This document shows positions 8,247-17,287 of a stretch of 64,000 nt of DNA, one piece after another. Made by a program: the position numbers and the translations under genes. Every line of letters starts with the position of its first letter. Positions within the stretch are counted from its first letter, which is position 1. Source of the stretch: G963668605 sp963668605 (GTDB lineage: Bacteria > Acidobacteriota > Terriglobia > Bryobacterales > Bryobacteraceae); NCBI GenBank assembly GCA_963668605.1, contig OY764903.1, positions 4,774,001 through 4,838,000 of the forward strand. The letters run 5' to 3'. The notes beneath the pieces are model-generated. The model searched no databases. It saw nothing but the letters and a program-made list of their open reading frames with translations, and was not told the DNA's origin.

Positions 8247-9017
8247 CTATGGTCTGGTCAGGACCCACGGGCCGTCCGCCGTGATCGCGACGCTATGCTC
8301 GAAGTGCGCCGAATACGAGCCGTCCTTCGTCACCGCCGTCCAACGATCCGCCAATACTTTACTCTCCGGCCGCCCGGCATTGACCATCGGTTCGATCGCC
8401 AGGACCATGCCTTCCTTCAAGCGCGGGTTCTCGCTTTTCCGGTCCACGTAATTCGGAACCTGCGGCTCTTCATGGAGATGCGTACCGATGCCGTGTCCCA
8501 CATACTCCCGAACCACGCTAAACCCGTTCGCACAGATGTGCTTTTCCACTGCCTCGCAGACATCAAAGAGCCGGTTTCCCGGCTGCATCTGCTGAATTGC
8601 CAACTCCAGCGACTCCTCCGTGGCACGCAGCAACTTCGCCACCTGGGCGGTTACCTCGCCCACCGGAACCGTCACGGCCGAATCCCCGAAGTAGCCTTCC
8701 AACTGAGCGCCCATGTCGATCGAAACCACATCGCCCTGCTTTAACGCCCGCTTCGCCGACGGCATCCCGTGCACAATCTGCTCGTTCACGGAAGTACAGA
8801 GTACAAACGGAAACTTCTGGCCGATCGCAGGGACATAGTAACCCTTGAAAGCCGGCTTCGCACCAGCATCCTGGATCATCTTTTCCGCGACTACCTCAAG
8901 ATCGAGGGTCGTCACGCCCTCCGCAACCATACCCTTCAGCCGGTTGAGGACTTCCCAGACCAGTAGTCCAGCGCGGCGCATCTTTTGAAGCTCCGCAGCG
9001 CTCTTCCGAATAATCAT
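8247..9017 (-). CDS. map: Methionine aminopeptidase, type I
   Basis: 256 aa, removes the initiator Met from nascent proteins. All five metal ligands of the pita-bread fold are visible: Asp in SIDMGAQ, Asp in YFGDSAVT, His in YVGHGIGTHLHEEP, Glu in LAIEPMV and Glu in HFEHSVAI. The His in VHGMPS is also present. There is no N-terminal SH3/zinc extension, hence type Ia. The ATG overlaps the adk TGA by 4 bp (ATGA). Confidence 0.97.
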   Translation of the reverse strand: MIIRKSAAELQKMRRAGLLVWEVLNRLKGMVAEGVTTLDLEVVAEKMIQDAGAKPAFKGYYVPAIGQKFPFVLCTSVNEQIVHGMPSAKRALKQGDVVSIDMGAQLEGYFGDSAVTVPVGEVTAQVAKLLRATEESLELAIQQMQPGNRLFDVCEAVEKHICANGFSVVREYVGHGIGTHLHEEPQVPNYVDRKSENPRLKEGMVLAIEPMVNAGRPESKVLADRWTAVTKDGSYSAHFEHSVAITADGPWVLTRP

Positions 9018-9691
9018 TCGCAGCTTCTAATCAGTTCACACGCCCGTTCCGCAATATCCTCGGCCGAGCCTTCGTTCCCATCCACCGCGTAGTACATCCC
9101 GGCGGACTGCTTGAAATAATCCACCAGCGGGGCCGTCTGCGCATCGTAGGCCTGCAACCGCTGCTTGATAACTTCCTCGCGGTCGTCATCCCTCGTGATC
9201 AGCGCCGTTCCGCACGCATCGCAAACGCCATCCACCTTCGGGGCCATGGAGACAACATTGTACACCGCGCCGCAATTTGGACAGGACCGGCGCGCCGTCA
9301 GGCGGGAAACTATTCTATTATAATCTACTTCCAGCCCAATCACCAACGGGTCGAGCCCCTGCTCCTTCAAGAGGCCGGTCAGGTACTTCGCCTGATCGAG
9401 CGTTCTTGGGAAGCCATCGAGAATGAATCCGCGCACGCAATCAGACTTCTTCACGCGATCAGCCACGATTCGGTTGACCAAATCGTCGGACACCAGACCG
9501 CCGGCGTCCATGATTGATTTGACTTCCAAACCCAAGGGAGTGCCCGCCTTCACGTTCTCCCGGAAGATGTCCCCGGTCGAAATGTGCGGCATGTCAAAGC
9601 AACCGGTCAGGTGCTTGCTTACCGTTCCCTTGCCCGAGCCGGGAGGTCCGAACAACAAAACCGCCACGGTACGAATACTGATCTTCGGCAT
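9014..9691 (-). CDS. adk: Adenylate kinase (zinc-LID form)
   Basis: 225 aa, AMP + ATP to 2 ADP. The P-loop is GPPGSGKGT at residues 15-23, the AMP-binding region is HISTGDIFRENV and DGFPRTLDQA. The LID carries two CxxC pairs (SCPNCGAVYN, VCDACGTAL), so it is the zinc-stabilised form more common in Gram-positives and thermophiles. The N-terminus has about 8 extra residues. It sits between secY and map in the usual spc-operon order and is coupled to map. Confidence 0.97.
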   Translation of the reverse strand: MPKISIRTVAVLLFGPPGSGKGTVSKHLTGCFDMPHISTGDIFRENVKAGTPLGLEVKSIMDAGGLVSDDLVNRIVADRVKKSDCVRGFILDGFPRTLDQAKYLTGLLKEQGLDPLVIGLEVDYNRIVSRLTARRSCPNCGAVYNVVSMAPKVDGVCDACGTALITRDDDREEVIKQRLQAYDAQTAPLVDYFKQSAGMYYAVDGNEGSAEDIAERACELIRSCE

Positions 9692-9755
9692 CGAAACTTA
9701 TATCCTCTTTTAACCCGAAGCGTATGCCAGCCCGAAGGGACTAGCCCACTCCCCG

Positions 9756-11153
9756 CTAGACTGCGCTACGCCGCCCGCGAATCCTTCCGGCCCGCGGCGT
9801 GAAGCCCTCGTAGTGGCGCATAATCAACTGCGCTTCCACCTGGTTGACCGTATCCATGGCCACACCCACCACGATCAGAAGCGAAGTGCCACCGAAGTAG
9901 AAGGAAACCCCCAGACCGTCCAGCAACCAGCGCGGGAAATATTGGTCGATGAAGTTTCCGATCAACGGCAAATGCTGCAGCTTGATTCCGGAGATCATGA
10001 CCTGGGGTATCAGAGATAAGAGCGAAAGATACAAACCACCCACGACCGTGATCTTTGTCAGAATCTTGTTAATATAATCGGCGGTGTTCTTGCCGGGACG
10101 AATGCCCGGAATAAATCCGCCATACCGGCGCATGTTATCCGCCGCTTCATTCGGATTAAAAATGATCGAAACGTAGAAGAAGCAGAAGAAAACGATACCC
10201 ACCACGAAAAGAACGGCGTAGAGCGGCTCGGCGTAACCTACGGCCTGCAACATTCCGCGCAACCAGGTGTTGCTTCGGAAGACCGGAATCTGGAGCAGCG
10301 TCTGCGGGAACGCGAGCAGCGAAGATGCAAAGATGACCGGAATCACGCCACCGGCGTTTACCTTCAACGGTAGGAACGTCTGCTGTCCACCCATCATGCG
10401 GCGGCCAACGACGCGCTTAGCGTATTGAATCGGAATCCGGCGTTCGCCGCGCTCCACGAGCACGATAAATCCGACCACGGCGACCATGACGAGCAGGATG
10501 ATGATCAACTGCAGGGGGTTCCACTGCCGCGTCACGAACACGTTGGAATAAATTGAGTCGATCGCGGACGGCAACCCGATCACAATGCCCGTGAAGATAA
10601 TCAGGGACATGCCGTTGCCGATGCCGCGCTCAGAAATCTGCTCTCCCAGCCACATGATGAACGCGGTACCGGTCGTGAGACTCAGCACGGTCATAAAGAT
10701 GAAAGGAAGCCCGGGGTTAAGAACAAATCCGCCTTGCATGCTCTGCAAGCCGGTCGCGATACCGAACGACTGAACCACTGCCAGGATCACCGTGAGGTAG
10801 CGTGTCCACTGCGTGATCTTGCGCCGCCCTAGTTCGCCCTCTTTTTGTAGTTTTTCGAGAGTCGGGACGACAACAGTCAGCAACTGCAAAATGATCGACG
10901 ACGTAATGTACGGCATGATGCCGAGCGCAAAAATCGTTAAGCGCCGGAACATGCCGCCGGAGAACAAGTCGATGAACCCTAACAGGGTACCCATGTTCTG
11001 CGCGAACGCCTGTTCCAGTTTGTGCGCGTCGATACCGGGAGTCGGAATGTGCCCGCCGAGGCGGTAGATCGCCAGCATGGCAAGCGTAAACAGTACCCGC
11101 TTGCGAAGGTCCGGAACCCGGAATATGTTGGCAAAGGCTTCAAGAAACTTCAT
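9756..11153 (-). CDS. secY: Preprotein translocase subunit SecY
   Basis: 465 aa, about ten transmembrane helices, the channel of the Sec translocon. Signatures include RLGGHIPTPGID after TM1, the plug region (LGFIDLFSGGMFRRLTIFALG), WLGEQISERGIGNGMSLIIF and the cytosolic loops with RRIPIQYAKR and FIPGIRPGKNTADY. The C-terminus is basic (RAGRIRGRR). It lies between rplO (18 bp upstream) and adk, with 64 bp to adk. Confidence 0.98.
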   Translation of the reverse strand: MKFLEAFANIFRVPDLRKRVLFTLAMLAIYRLGGHIPTPGIDAHKLEQAFAQNMGTLLGFIDLFSGGMFRRLTIFALGIMPYITSSIILQLLTVVVPTLEKLQKEGELGRRKITQWTRYLTVILAVVQSFGIATGLQSMQGGFVLNPGLPFIFMTVLSLTTGTAFIMWLGEQISERGIGNGMSLIIFTGIVIGLPSAIDSIYSNVFVTRQWNPLQLIIILLVMVAVVGFIVLVERGERRIPIQYAKRVVGRRMMGGQQTFLPLKVNAGGVIPVIFASSLLAFPQTLLQIPVFRSNTWLRGMLQAVGYAEPLYAVLFVVGIVFFCFFYVSIIFNPNEAADNMRRYGGFIPGIRPGKNTADYINKILTKITVVGGLYLSLLSLIPQVMISGIKLQHLPLIGNFIDQYFPRWLLDGLGVSFYFGGTSLLIVVGVAMDTVNQVEAQLIMRHYEGFTPRAGRIRGRRSAV

Positions 11154-11171
11154 GGCTCGCTCGTTTCGCGG

Positions 11172-11636
11172 CTACTTCGTTTCGCCGGGGGTTTTCTCGC
11201 CGATGACTTCCACGCTGCCGCCGGCTTTCTGGATCTTCTCCGCGGCTGTCTTGGAGAACAGGCGCGCCTGCACCGTGATCTTCCGCGTCAGTTCGCCGGA
11301 ACCCAGAATTTTCAGGCCGTCGCAGAGCTTGTGAATAACGCCCAGTTCGAGCAGTTTGGCGCCGTCGAAGCTGTCGCCTTCCAAGCGTTCCAGCGTACCC
11401 ACGTTCACAATCGCGAACTCTTTCTTGAAAATGTTCGTGAACCCGCGCTTCGGCAAGCGACGGTGCAGCGGCATCTGGCCGCCTTCAAAACCGCGCATCC
11501 TGCTGTAGCCGGAAATGGACTTCTGGCCCTTCTGCCCACGGCCCGCGTACTTGCCGCGACCGGTTCCCATGCCGCGGCCGATGCGCCGCTTGGAGTGCTT
11601 TTGCCCTGCCGGAGGTTTCAGTCCACTAAGATTCAT
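11172..11636 (-). CDS. rplO: 50S ribosomal protein L15
   Basis: 154 aa, late-assembly 50S protein. The Gly/Arg/Lys-rich N-terminal extension (MNLSGLKPPAGQKHSKRRIG, GRGMGTGRGKYAGRGQKGQK) and the globular C-terminal part (GFTNIFKKEFAIVNVGTLE, KITVQARLFSKTAAEKIQKAGG) match the family. Placed between rpmD and secY as in the spc operon. Confidence 0.98.
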   Translation of the reverse strand: MNLSGLKPPAGQKHSKRRIGRGMGTGRGKYAGRGQKGQKSISGYSRMRGFEGGQMPLHRRLPKRGFTNIFKKEFAIVNVGTLERLEGDSFDGAKLLELGVIHKLCDGLKILGSGELTRKITVQARLFSKTAAEKIQKAGGSVEVIGEKTPGETK

Positions 11637-11688
11637 AACGTCGATTCCTTACAGTTGATCCGGCGGCCGCCATGTGGCGCCGCCAACT

Positions 11689-11871
11689 CTATTTTACGAT
11701 CGCCAACAGATGGGGCACCTTGGCCACCATGCCGCGAAACTCCGGTGTGTCCGGACGTTCCACCGTCCGGTTCATCGTCTTCAGCCCCAGCGAGCGCACG
11801 ATCCTCTTGTGCTTTTCAGGCGTGCAGATCGGGCTGCCAATGAGCTTAATCTTGATTTTACCTTCGGCCAT
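11689..11871 (-). CDS. rpmD: 50S ribosomal protein L30
   Basis: 60 aa, the normal bacterial length. Reads MAEGKIKIKLIGSPICTPEK, then HKRIVRSLGLKTMNRTVERP, then a hydrophobic end (GMVAKVPHLLAIVK). Lies between rpsE and rplO in standard order, 19 bp after rpsE. Confidence 0.97.
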   Translation of the reverse strand: MAEGKIKIKLIGSPICTPEKHKRIVRSLGLKTMNRTVERPDTPEFRGMVAKVPHLLAIVK

Positions 11872-11890
11872 TACAAAAATCCTCCAGCCC

Positions 11891-12409
11891 CTAGCGCATC
11901 TTCTCCAAAGTCAAGCCGCGCATGTCGGCCATGGTGGTGCGGTCGCGCAGTTGTTCGAGCGCGACAATCGTCGCCTTCACGACGTTATGCGGATTGTGCG
12001 AGCCGATCGACTTGGTCAACACGTTCGGAATCCCGACGGCCTGGATGACGGCGCGCACCGGTCCGCCGGCGATCACGCCAGTACCGGCGGGCGCGGGCTT
12101 GAGCAGTACCTGTCCGGCTCCGAAACGCCCCAGTACGACGTGAGCGATCGTAGTCTCCAGCACGTTGACCTTCCGCAGATTCTTTTTGGCCGATTCGATG
12201 CCCTTCTTAATCGCGGCGGGCACTTCCTTGGCTTTACCAGTGCCGAATCCGACAACCTTCGCCGCCGGATCGCCGATCACGACCAGCGCCGAAAAGCTCA
12301 GGTTCTTGCCGCCCTTGACGACCTTGGTCACGCGGTTGATGGAAACGACCTGCTCTTTAAGGTTGAGCGTCTGCGGATCGATCCGTTTTACTGTGGGTGT
12401 GGCTGCCAT
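11891..12409 (-). CDS. rpsE: 30S ribosomal protein S5
   Basis: 172 aa, involved in decoding fidelity. The dsRBD-like N-terminal domain (QVVSINRVTKVVKGGKNLSF, ALVVIGDPAAKVVGFGTGKA) and C-terminal domain (APAGTGVIAGGPVRAVIQA, GSHNPHNVVKATI) are complete. It overlaps nothing, 3 bp after rplR. Ordinary. Confidence 0.98.
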   Translation of the reverse strand: MAATPTVKRIDPQTLNLKEQVVSINRVTKVVKGGKNLSFSALVVIGDPAAKVVGFGTGKAKEVPAAIKKGIESAKKNLRKVNVLETTIAHVVLGRFGAGQVLLKPAPAGTGVIAGGPVRAVIQAVGIPNVLTKSIGSHNPHNVVKATIVALEQLRDRTTMADMRGLTLEKMR

Positions 12410-12412
12410 AGA

Positions 12413-12775
12413 CTAGAACTCCAATCCTGCTTCGCGCGCGGCATCGGCGAGCGCCTTGACGCGGCCGTGATACAGGTAGCCTCCGCGGTCGAAAACCACC
12501 TGTTTGATACCCTTTTCCTTCGCCCGTTCCGCGATCAACTTGCCGATCGCTTTCGCGCCGGCTACGTTTCCGCCGCTAGGCACATTGGCGCTCTTTTCGA
12601 CCGAGGAGGCCGCCACGAGAGTCTGCCCCAAGCGATCGTCGATGATCTGAACGTAAATATGCGTGATGCTCCGGAAGACCGCCAGGCGCGGACGCGCCGC
12701 CGTGCCCTGCAGCTTCGCGCGGATCCGTTTATGGATGCGCAGCCGCGTTTCGTTTTTTGAGCGTTTTGTGATCAT
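12413..12775 (-). CDS. rplR: 50S ribosomal protein L18
   Basis: 120 aa, 5S rRNA binder. Basic N-terminal tail (KNETRLRIHKRIRAKLQGTA) followed by RPRLAVFRSITHIYVQIIDD and the conserved end (KQVVFDRGGYLYHGRVKALA). Between rplF (5 bp) and rpsE (3 bp). Confidence 0.98.
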   Translation of the reverse strand: MITKRSKNETRLRIHKRIRAKLQGTAARPRLAVFRSITHIYVQIIDDRLGQTLVAASSVEKSANVPSGGNVAGAKAIGKLIAERAKEKGIKQVVFDRGGYLYHGRVKALADAAREAGLEF

Positions 12776-12780
12776 GGTGC

Positions 12781-13317
12781 TTACTTGCCTCCGGCGCCGG
12801 ACTTGCCGACCTTCTTGCGAAGCGTCTCGCCGGTGTAGCGCACGCCCTTATTTTTGTAAGGATCCGGCTTGCGCAGCGCCCTCATGTTCGCAGCCACCTG
12901 ACCCAGCAACTGCTTGTCGAAGCTGCTCAATACCAGGTGCGTCTGCTTATCGATCTTGCACTCGACGCCTTTCGGCAGGACGAATTCGATCGGATGGGAG
13001 TAACCGAGGGTGAATGAAACCACCTCGCCCTTCACGTCGGCGCGATAACCGATGCCGACGATGTCGAGCTCCCTCACGAATCCGGTCGAAACGCCATTGA
13101 TGGCATTCGCCGCCAGCGCTCTCGTCAGGCCGTGCAGGGCGGCGTACTGATCGCCGTCCCGGTAAACCTCGAGCGTAGCGTCTTTCTGCTCAATGCGGAT
13201 GCCGGCGGGCACGGGCACAACCAACTTGCCCTTCGGCCCTTCCACGTTCATCTCTGCGCCGATCGTCACCTTCACGCCTTTCGGCAGCGGAATCGGCTTC
13301 TTTCCTACTCTTGACAT
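12781..13317 (-). CDS. rplF: 50S ribosomal protein L6
   Basis: 178 aa, two tandem L6 folds near the factor-binding site. MSRVGKKPIPLPKGVKVTIG at the start and the C-terminal signature (KPDPYKNKGVRYTGETLRKK) are both complete. Lies 22 bp after rpsH and 5 bp before rplR. Confidence 0.98.
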   Translation of the reverse strand: MSRVGKKPIPLPKGVKVTIGAEMNVEGPKGKLVVPVPAGIRIEQKDATLEVYRDGDQYAALHGLTRALAANAINGVSTGFVRELDIVGIGYRADVKGEVVSFTLGYSHPIEFVLPKGVECKIDKQTHLVLSSFDKQLLGQVAANMRALRKPDPYKNKGVRYTGETLRKKVGKSGAGGK

Positions 13318-13339
13318 GGCTAATTCCTTACCTCGCGGC

Positions 13340-13735
13340 TTACCAGAGCTGGCACAGAACTTCTCCGCCGACGCCTTCTTTGCGCGCCGCGGCTCCCGTC
13401 ATCACGCCCTTCGGCGTGGTCAGGATATTGATGCCCATTCCACCCAACACTCTCTGGACTTCCTGCGAGCCGATATACACACGGCAACCTGGACGAGAGA
13501 TGCGCTCGATGTGCGAGATCACCGGCAAGTTGCCGGGCGTGTATTTCAGGTAAATTTTGATTACCTTTTTGACGCCCTCTTCCGCCAGCTTATAGTTGGT
13601 GATGTAGCCTTCTTCTTTGAGAATGCGCGCGATCTCGAGCTTCAGCTTCGAGCCTGGCACATCCACTTTCGGATGCCGCGCGGCCAGCGCGTTTCGCACC
13701 CGAGTTAGCATGTCGGCGATCGGATCTGATGTCAT
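13340..13735 (-). CDS. rpsH: 30S ribosomal protein S8
   Basis: 131 aa, central-domain 16S binder and spc-operon translational repressor in E. coli. Starts TSDPIADMLTRVRNAL and ends with the conserved LGGMGINILTTPKGVMT and GGEVLCQLW. Standard position after rpsN (25 bp). No evidence here for or against S8 autoregulation. Confidence 0.98.
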   Translation of the reverse strand: MTSDPIADMLTRVRNALAARHPKVDVPGSKLKLEIARILKEEGYITNYKLAEEGVKKVIKIYLKYTPGNLPVISHIERISRPGCRVYIGSQEVQRVLGGMGINILTTPKGVMTGAAARKEGVGGEVLCQLW

Positions 13736-13760
13736 AATTCCTGTCGTTCCTTTTCGGCGG

Positions 13761-13946
13761 CTACCAGCTCGACTTCACCACTCCGGGGATCTCTCCGGCC
13801 AGCGCTAGCAGGCGGAAACAGATCCGGCACAGGTTGAACTTTCCGATGTAGCCCCGCGGCCGGCCGCAGCGTTTGCAACGGTTCCGATGCCGAATTTCAA
13901 ACTTCAGCTTCTTGTGTTCCCGGGCGATCTTTGCGCTCGTAGCCAT
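13761..13946 (-). CDS. rpsN: 30S ribosomal protein S14, zinc-binding type Z
   Basis: 61 aa, the short zinc form. Two CxxC pairs (CKRCGRP at 24-27 and CRICFR at 40-43) bind Zn, and the C-terminus (LALAGEIPGVVKSSW) is canonical. Presence of the Z type in the spc position instead of the roughly 100-aa zinc-free form is normal for many non-proteobacterial phyla. Between rplE and rpsH. Confidence 0.98.
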   Translation of the reverse strand: MATSAKIAREHKKLKFEIRHRNRCKRCGRPRGYIGKFNLCRICFRLLALAGEIPGVVKSSW

Positions 13947-13969
13947 CAGTAATTCCCTTTCCTCAATCT

Positions 13970-14512
13970 CTACTGCCGGAACGGCATTCCGAGGTGCTTC
14001 AATAGAGAAACGCCTTCGGCGTCGGACTTGGCCGTCGTCGTGATGCAGATATTCATTCCCTTGACCTTCTCAACCTTGTTGTAGTCGATCTCGGGGAAAA
14101 TCAGTTGGTCCTTGATGCCGAGCGTATAGTTACCGCGGCCGTCGAACGACTTTGCCGAAACGCCGCGAAAATCGCGCACGCGCGGCAGAGCCACGTTCAC
14201 CAGGCGGTCCAGGAACTCATACATGCGGTCGCCGCGCAACGTCACCATGCAGCCGATCGACATGCCTTCGCGCAGTTTGAAAGCCGCGATCGATTTGCGT
14301 GCCTTGGTGATCACCGGCTTCTGTCCGGCAATCTGCGTCAGCTCTGCCACCGCACCGTCCATCAGCTTGGCATTGGTCGTCGCTTCGCCGAGGCCGATGT
14401 TCAGGGAGATCTTCTCCAACTTCGGCACGGCCATCACGTTCTTGTAGCCGAACTCCTTCGTCAGGGCCGGTATCACGTTCTTGTTAAAATGCTCTTTCAG
14501 CCTGGCCTTCAT
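13970..14512 (-). CDS. rplE: 50S ribosomal protein L5
   Basis: 180 aa, binds 5S rRNA and contacts P-site tRNA in the central protuberance. MKARLKEHFNKNVIPALTKE, VPKLEKISLNIGLGEATTNA and the C-terminal region (GVSAKSFDGRGNYTLGIKDQ, MNICITTTAKSDAEG) are intact. Lies 12 bp after rplX. Confidence 0.98.
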   Translation of the reverse strand: MKARLKEHFNKNVIPALTKEFGYKNVMAVPKLEKISLNIGLGEATTNAKLMDGAVAELTQIAGQKPVITKARKSIAAFKLREGMSIGCMVTLRGDRMYEFLDRLVNVALPRVRDFRGVSAKSFDGRGNYTLGIKDQLIFPEIDYNKVEKVKGMNICITTTAKSDAEGVSLLKHLGMPFRQ

Positions 14513-14524
14513 ATATGCCTACGT

Positions 14525-14911
14525 TCAGTTCTTCTTGTCCAAAACTTCGCCGGTTTTCCTGGCGATTCGAACCCGGCGCGCGGAGGCGCCTTCGCCTTCC
14601 ACTTTGTATCCGACCCGCGTGGCCACTCCGCCGGAAGTGAGCACCATCAGGTTAGAGATGTGGATCGCGCTTTCGCGCTCGGCGATGCCGCCTTTGATCT
14701 GCTTGGCCGGATTCGGGCGGGTGTGGCGCTTGATCATATTGACGCCCTCGACCAGCGCACGGCCGGTATCGCGCATCACATCGAGCACACGGCCCGTCTT
14801 GCCACGGTCCCGGCCCGCGATCACCTTTACAGTGTCGTTCTTCCTGATCCGGATCTTGAGAAGCTCTTGCGGCTTATTCTGATCGCGTCTGGTAATTTTG
14901 GGGGCCGCCAT
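14525..14911 (-). CDS. rplX: 50S ribosomal protein L24
   Basis: 128 aa with a KOW motif (VKVIAGRDRGKTGRVLDVMR) and the L24 signature (VEGVNMIKRHTRPNPAKQIK). Some 20-25 residues longer than E. coli L24 through an N-terminal addition (MAAPKITRRDQNKPQELLK) and a basic tail. Its ATG shares one base with the rplN stop, implying coupled translation. L24 initiates 50S assembly. Confidence 0.97.
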   Translation of the reverse strand: MAAPKITRRDQNKPQELLKIRIRKNDTVKVIAGRDRGKTGRVLDVMRDTGRALVEGVNMIKRHTRPNPAKQIKGGIAERESAIHISNLMVLTSGGVATRVGYKVEGEGASARRVRIARKTGEVLDKKN

Positions 14912-15279
14912 TAGATGACCTCCGGAGCGAGCGATACGATTTTCATATACTTCTTCTCACGCAGTTCGCGCGCAACCGGCCCGAAGACTCGCGTTCCCAC
15001 CGGCTCGCCGACATCGTTAATCAGCACGGCCGCATTCGAATCGAAGCGGATGTACGTGCCGTCCTTGCGTCGCGTTTCTTTGCGCATCCGCACGATCACG
15101 CAGCGCACAACTTTGCCCTTCTTGACGTTCGACTCCGGCGCGGCTTCCTTGACGGCCGCCGTGACCACGTCGCCCAGCCCGGCCCTCAGCCCGAGATCGC
15201 CACCGCGCGGGAGGATGCACGAGAGCTTCCTGGCGCCGCTGTTGTCGGCGACCTCGAGGATGGTTCGCATTCCGATCAT
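14911..15279 (-). CDS. rplN: 50S ribosomal protein L14
   Basis: 122 aa, intersubunit-face protein. MIGMRTILEVADNSGARKLS, the VRMRKETRRKDGTYIRFDSN stretch and the C-terminal end (FGPVARELREKKYMKIVSLA, PEVI) are textbook. It lies 33 bp after rpsQ and overlaps the rplX start by one base. Confidence 0.98.
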   Translation of the reverse strand: MIGMRTILEVADNSGARKLSCILPRGGDLGLRAGLGDVVTAAVKEAAPESNVKKGKVVRCVIVRMRKETRRKDGTYIRFDSNAAVLINDVGEPVGTRVFGPVARELREKKYMKIVSLAPEVI

Positions 15280-15312
15280 AACGTTCTCCTTACAGATCCT
15301 TGCTGACTCGCG

Positions 15313-15630
15313 CTATTTCCCGGTCGTGCCGAGCGTATCGAGCGCCGCCGGCTCCACGCCAACCTGAACTGCCCGCCGCACAATTTCGGCCAGCGTCCAG
15401 CGCTTCAAGTGGCTCAACGGCCGCGACTCGATGATGCGCACGATGTCGCCCACCTTGGCGCTGTTCTCTTCGTCGTGTGCATAAAACTTTTTACGCTTGG
15501 TAACAACCCGCTTATACATCGGGTGCTGCACGCGCCGGGTCACCACCACCACAATGGTCTTGGCCATTTTCGCGGAGACTACCTGCCCGGTCTTTTCGGC
15601 CTTGTGAGTGTTTACTGTCGCCTCAGCCAT
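15313..15630 (-). CDS. rpsQ: 30S ribosomal protein S17
   Basis: 105 aa, OB-fold 16S binder. The core reads GQVVSAKMAKTIVVVVTRRV, then HPMYKRVVTKRKKFYAHDEE, then VGDIVRIIESRPLSHLKRWT. The C-terminal tail is about 20 residues longer than E. coli S17. Between rpmC (6 bp) and rplN. Confidence 0.98.
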   Translation of the reverse strand: MAEATVNTHKAEKTGQVVSAKMAKTIVVVVTRRVQHPMYKRVVTKRKKFYAHDEENSAKVGDIVRIIESRPLSHLKRWTLAEIVRRAVQVGVEPAALDTLGTTGK

Positions 15631-15636
15631 GTTCGC

Positions 15637-15888
15637 TTACTTACCTTTCTTCGCCTTGCCCTTGTCCGCTTTCGCGGGCACCGGGGCAATCGTCTCGCCG
15701 GCCATGGCGCGCTGCCGGAGAACCGTGAGCATACGCGCCCGGTCTTTCCGGAGAACACGGAGCTTCTTCACGCCGTCGCTCTGGCCCAGCGACAATTGGA
15801 ACTTCAGGCGGAACATCTGCTCGTCGATGTCGCGCGCCTTCACGCTGAGTTCCGCAGTATCGATATCTCGGATCTTGTCGGCTTTCAT
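15637..15888 (-). CDS. rpmC: 50S ribosomal protein L29
   Basis: 83 aa from the ATG at 15888. That start has GGAGAG about 8 nt upstream and removes a 14-bp overlap with rplP that an ATG at 15906 would cause. Two-helix L29 core (KADKIRDIDTAELSVKARDI, EQMFRLKFQLSLGQ, VLRKDRARMLTVLRQRAM) plus a roughly 20-residue Ala/Lys-rich tail. L29 sits at the tunnel exit, near the trigger factor and SRP docking site. Confidence 0.95.
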   Translation of the reverse strand: MKADKIRDIDTAELSVKARDIDEQMFRLKFQLSLGQSDGVKKLRVLRKDRARMLTVLRQRAMAGETIAPVPAKADKGKAKKGK

Positions 15889-15892
15889 CGCA

Positions 15893-16312
<420 letters not shown>

Positions 16313-16330
16313 GGCGTATCAGTCTCCGTC

Positions 16331-17281
16331 CTAATTCTCAGTTTCGGAGCCCGCGGGGGTCTCGGGCTCTGGGGACGCCGTCGGCGCCTCCTGTTTCAGT
16401 TCCTGTTTCCAACCCGGCTGTACCGGAGCGACCGGCGGCAGGATTGGTGACGACTTGACCGGCTGTGGCAACTCGGCAGGCAGTGCCTGTTCGAGCGTAC
16501 CGGCCTGCACCGCGGGAGCGGCGGCATGCACCGGAGGCACACTTTGCCTGTCGCGGCTGTCGCGCATATCGCGTCCCCCGCCATCGCGGCGTTCGCGGCG
16601 CTCGCGCGGCTGGCGCCGCGGTTCGGGCTCGCTGCCCGTCATCACCGCGCGTCCGCCGTCCAGAATCTCACCTTTGTAAATCCAGGTCTTCACGCCGATC
16701 ACACCATAAGTGGTGTAAGCCTGCGAGAAGCCGTAATCGATGTCGGCGCGCAACGTGTGCAGCGGCAACTGCCCTTGCAGATACCATTCACTGCGCGCGA
16801 TTTCAGCGCCGTTCAAGCGGCCCGAGACGCGCACCTTGATTCCCTTGCAGCCGAAACGCAGCGCCGAATCGACGGCCTTGCGCATCGCACGCCGGAAAGC
16901 CACACGCTTTTCGAGTTGCAGAGCGATCGACTCCGATACGAGTTGCGCGTCGAGCTCCGGCTTGTGGACTTCCTGGATGTCGATGAAGACATCGCGTTTG
17001 GTCTTCTTGGCCAGATCGCTCTTGAGCTTCTCAATCTCGGCGCCCTTGCGTCCGATGATGATGCCCGGTCGCGAAGTCCGGATGGTCACCCGCAGCTTGT
17101 TGCCCGGACGATCCACTTCTACCGAACTCACGCCAGCACTCTTCAGACGTTCGCGTAGCGTCGCCTTCAGCTCGAGATCCTCGAGCAGCAGCTTCGCGTA
17201 ATCCTGCTTGGCGAACCAGCGCGACCGCCAGGTCTTGGTAACGCCCAGACGAAATCCGTAAGGATGAACTTTCTGTCCCAT
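16331..17281 (-). CDS. rpsC: 30S ribosomal protein S3 with long C-terminal extension
   Basis: 316 aa against the usual 210-240. The N-terminal KH domain (RTSRPGIIIGRKGAEIEKLK) and C-terminal domain (VSGRLNGAEIARSEWYLQGQ, LHTLRADIDYGFSQAYTTYG, GVKTWIYKGEIL) end near residue 210. They are followed by about 100 residues: first Arg/Asp/Gly-rich (RERRERRDGGGRDMRDSRD), then Pro/Ala/Gln/Glu-rich, ending acidic. S3 forms the mRNA entry channel, so the tail would protrude at the mRNA entry side. Function of the tail unknown; likely disordered. Confidence 0.97.
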   Translation of the reverse strand: MGQKVHPYGFRLGVTKTWRSRWFAKQDYAKLLLEDLELKATLRERLKSAGVSSVEVDRPGNKLRVTIRTSRPGIIIGRKGAEIEKLKSDLAKKTKRDVFIDIQEVHKPELDAQLVSESIALQLEKRVAFRRAMRKAVDSALRFGCKGIKVRVSGRLNGAEIARSEWYLQGQLPLHTLRADIDYGFSQAYTTYGVIGVKTWIYKGEILDGGRAVMTGSEPEPRRQPRERRERRDGGGRDMRDSRDRQSVPPVHAAAPAVQAGTLEQALPAELPQPVKSSPILPPVAPVQPGWKQELKQEAPTASPEPETPAGSETEN

Positions 17282-17287
17282 CGTGTC

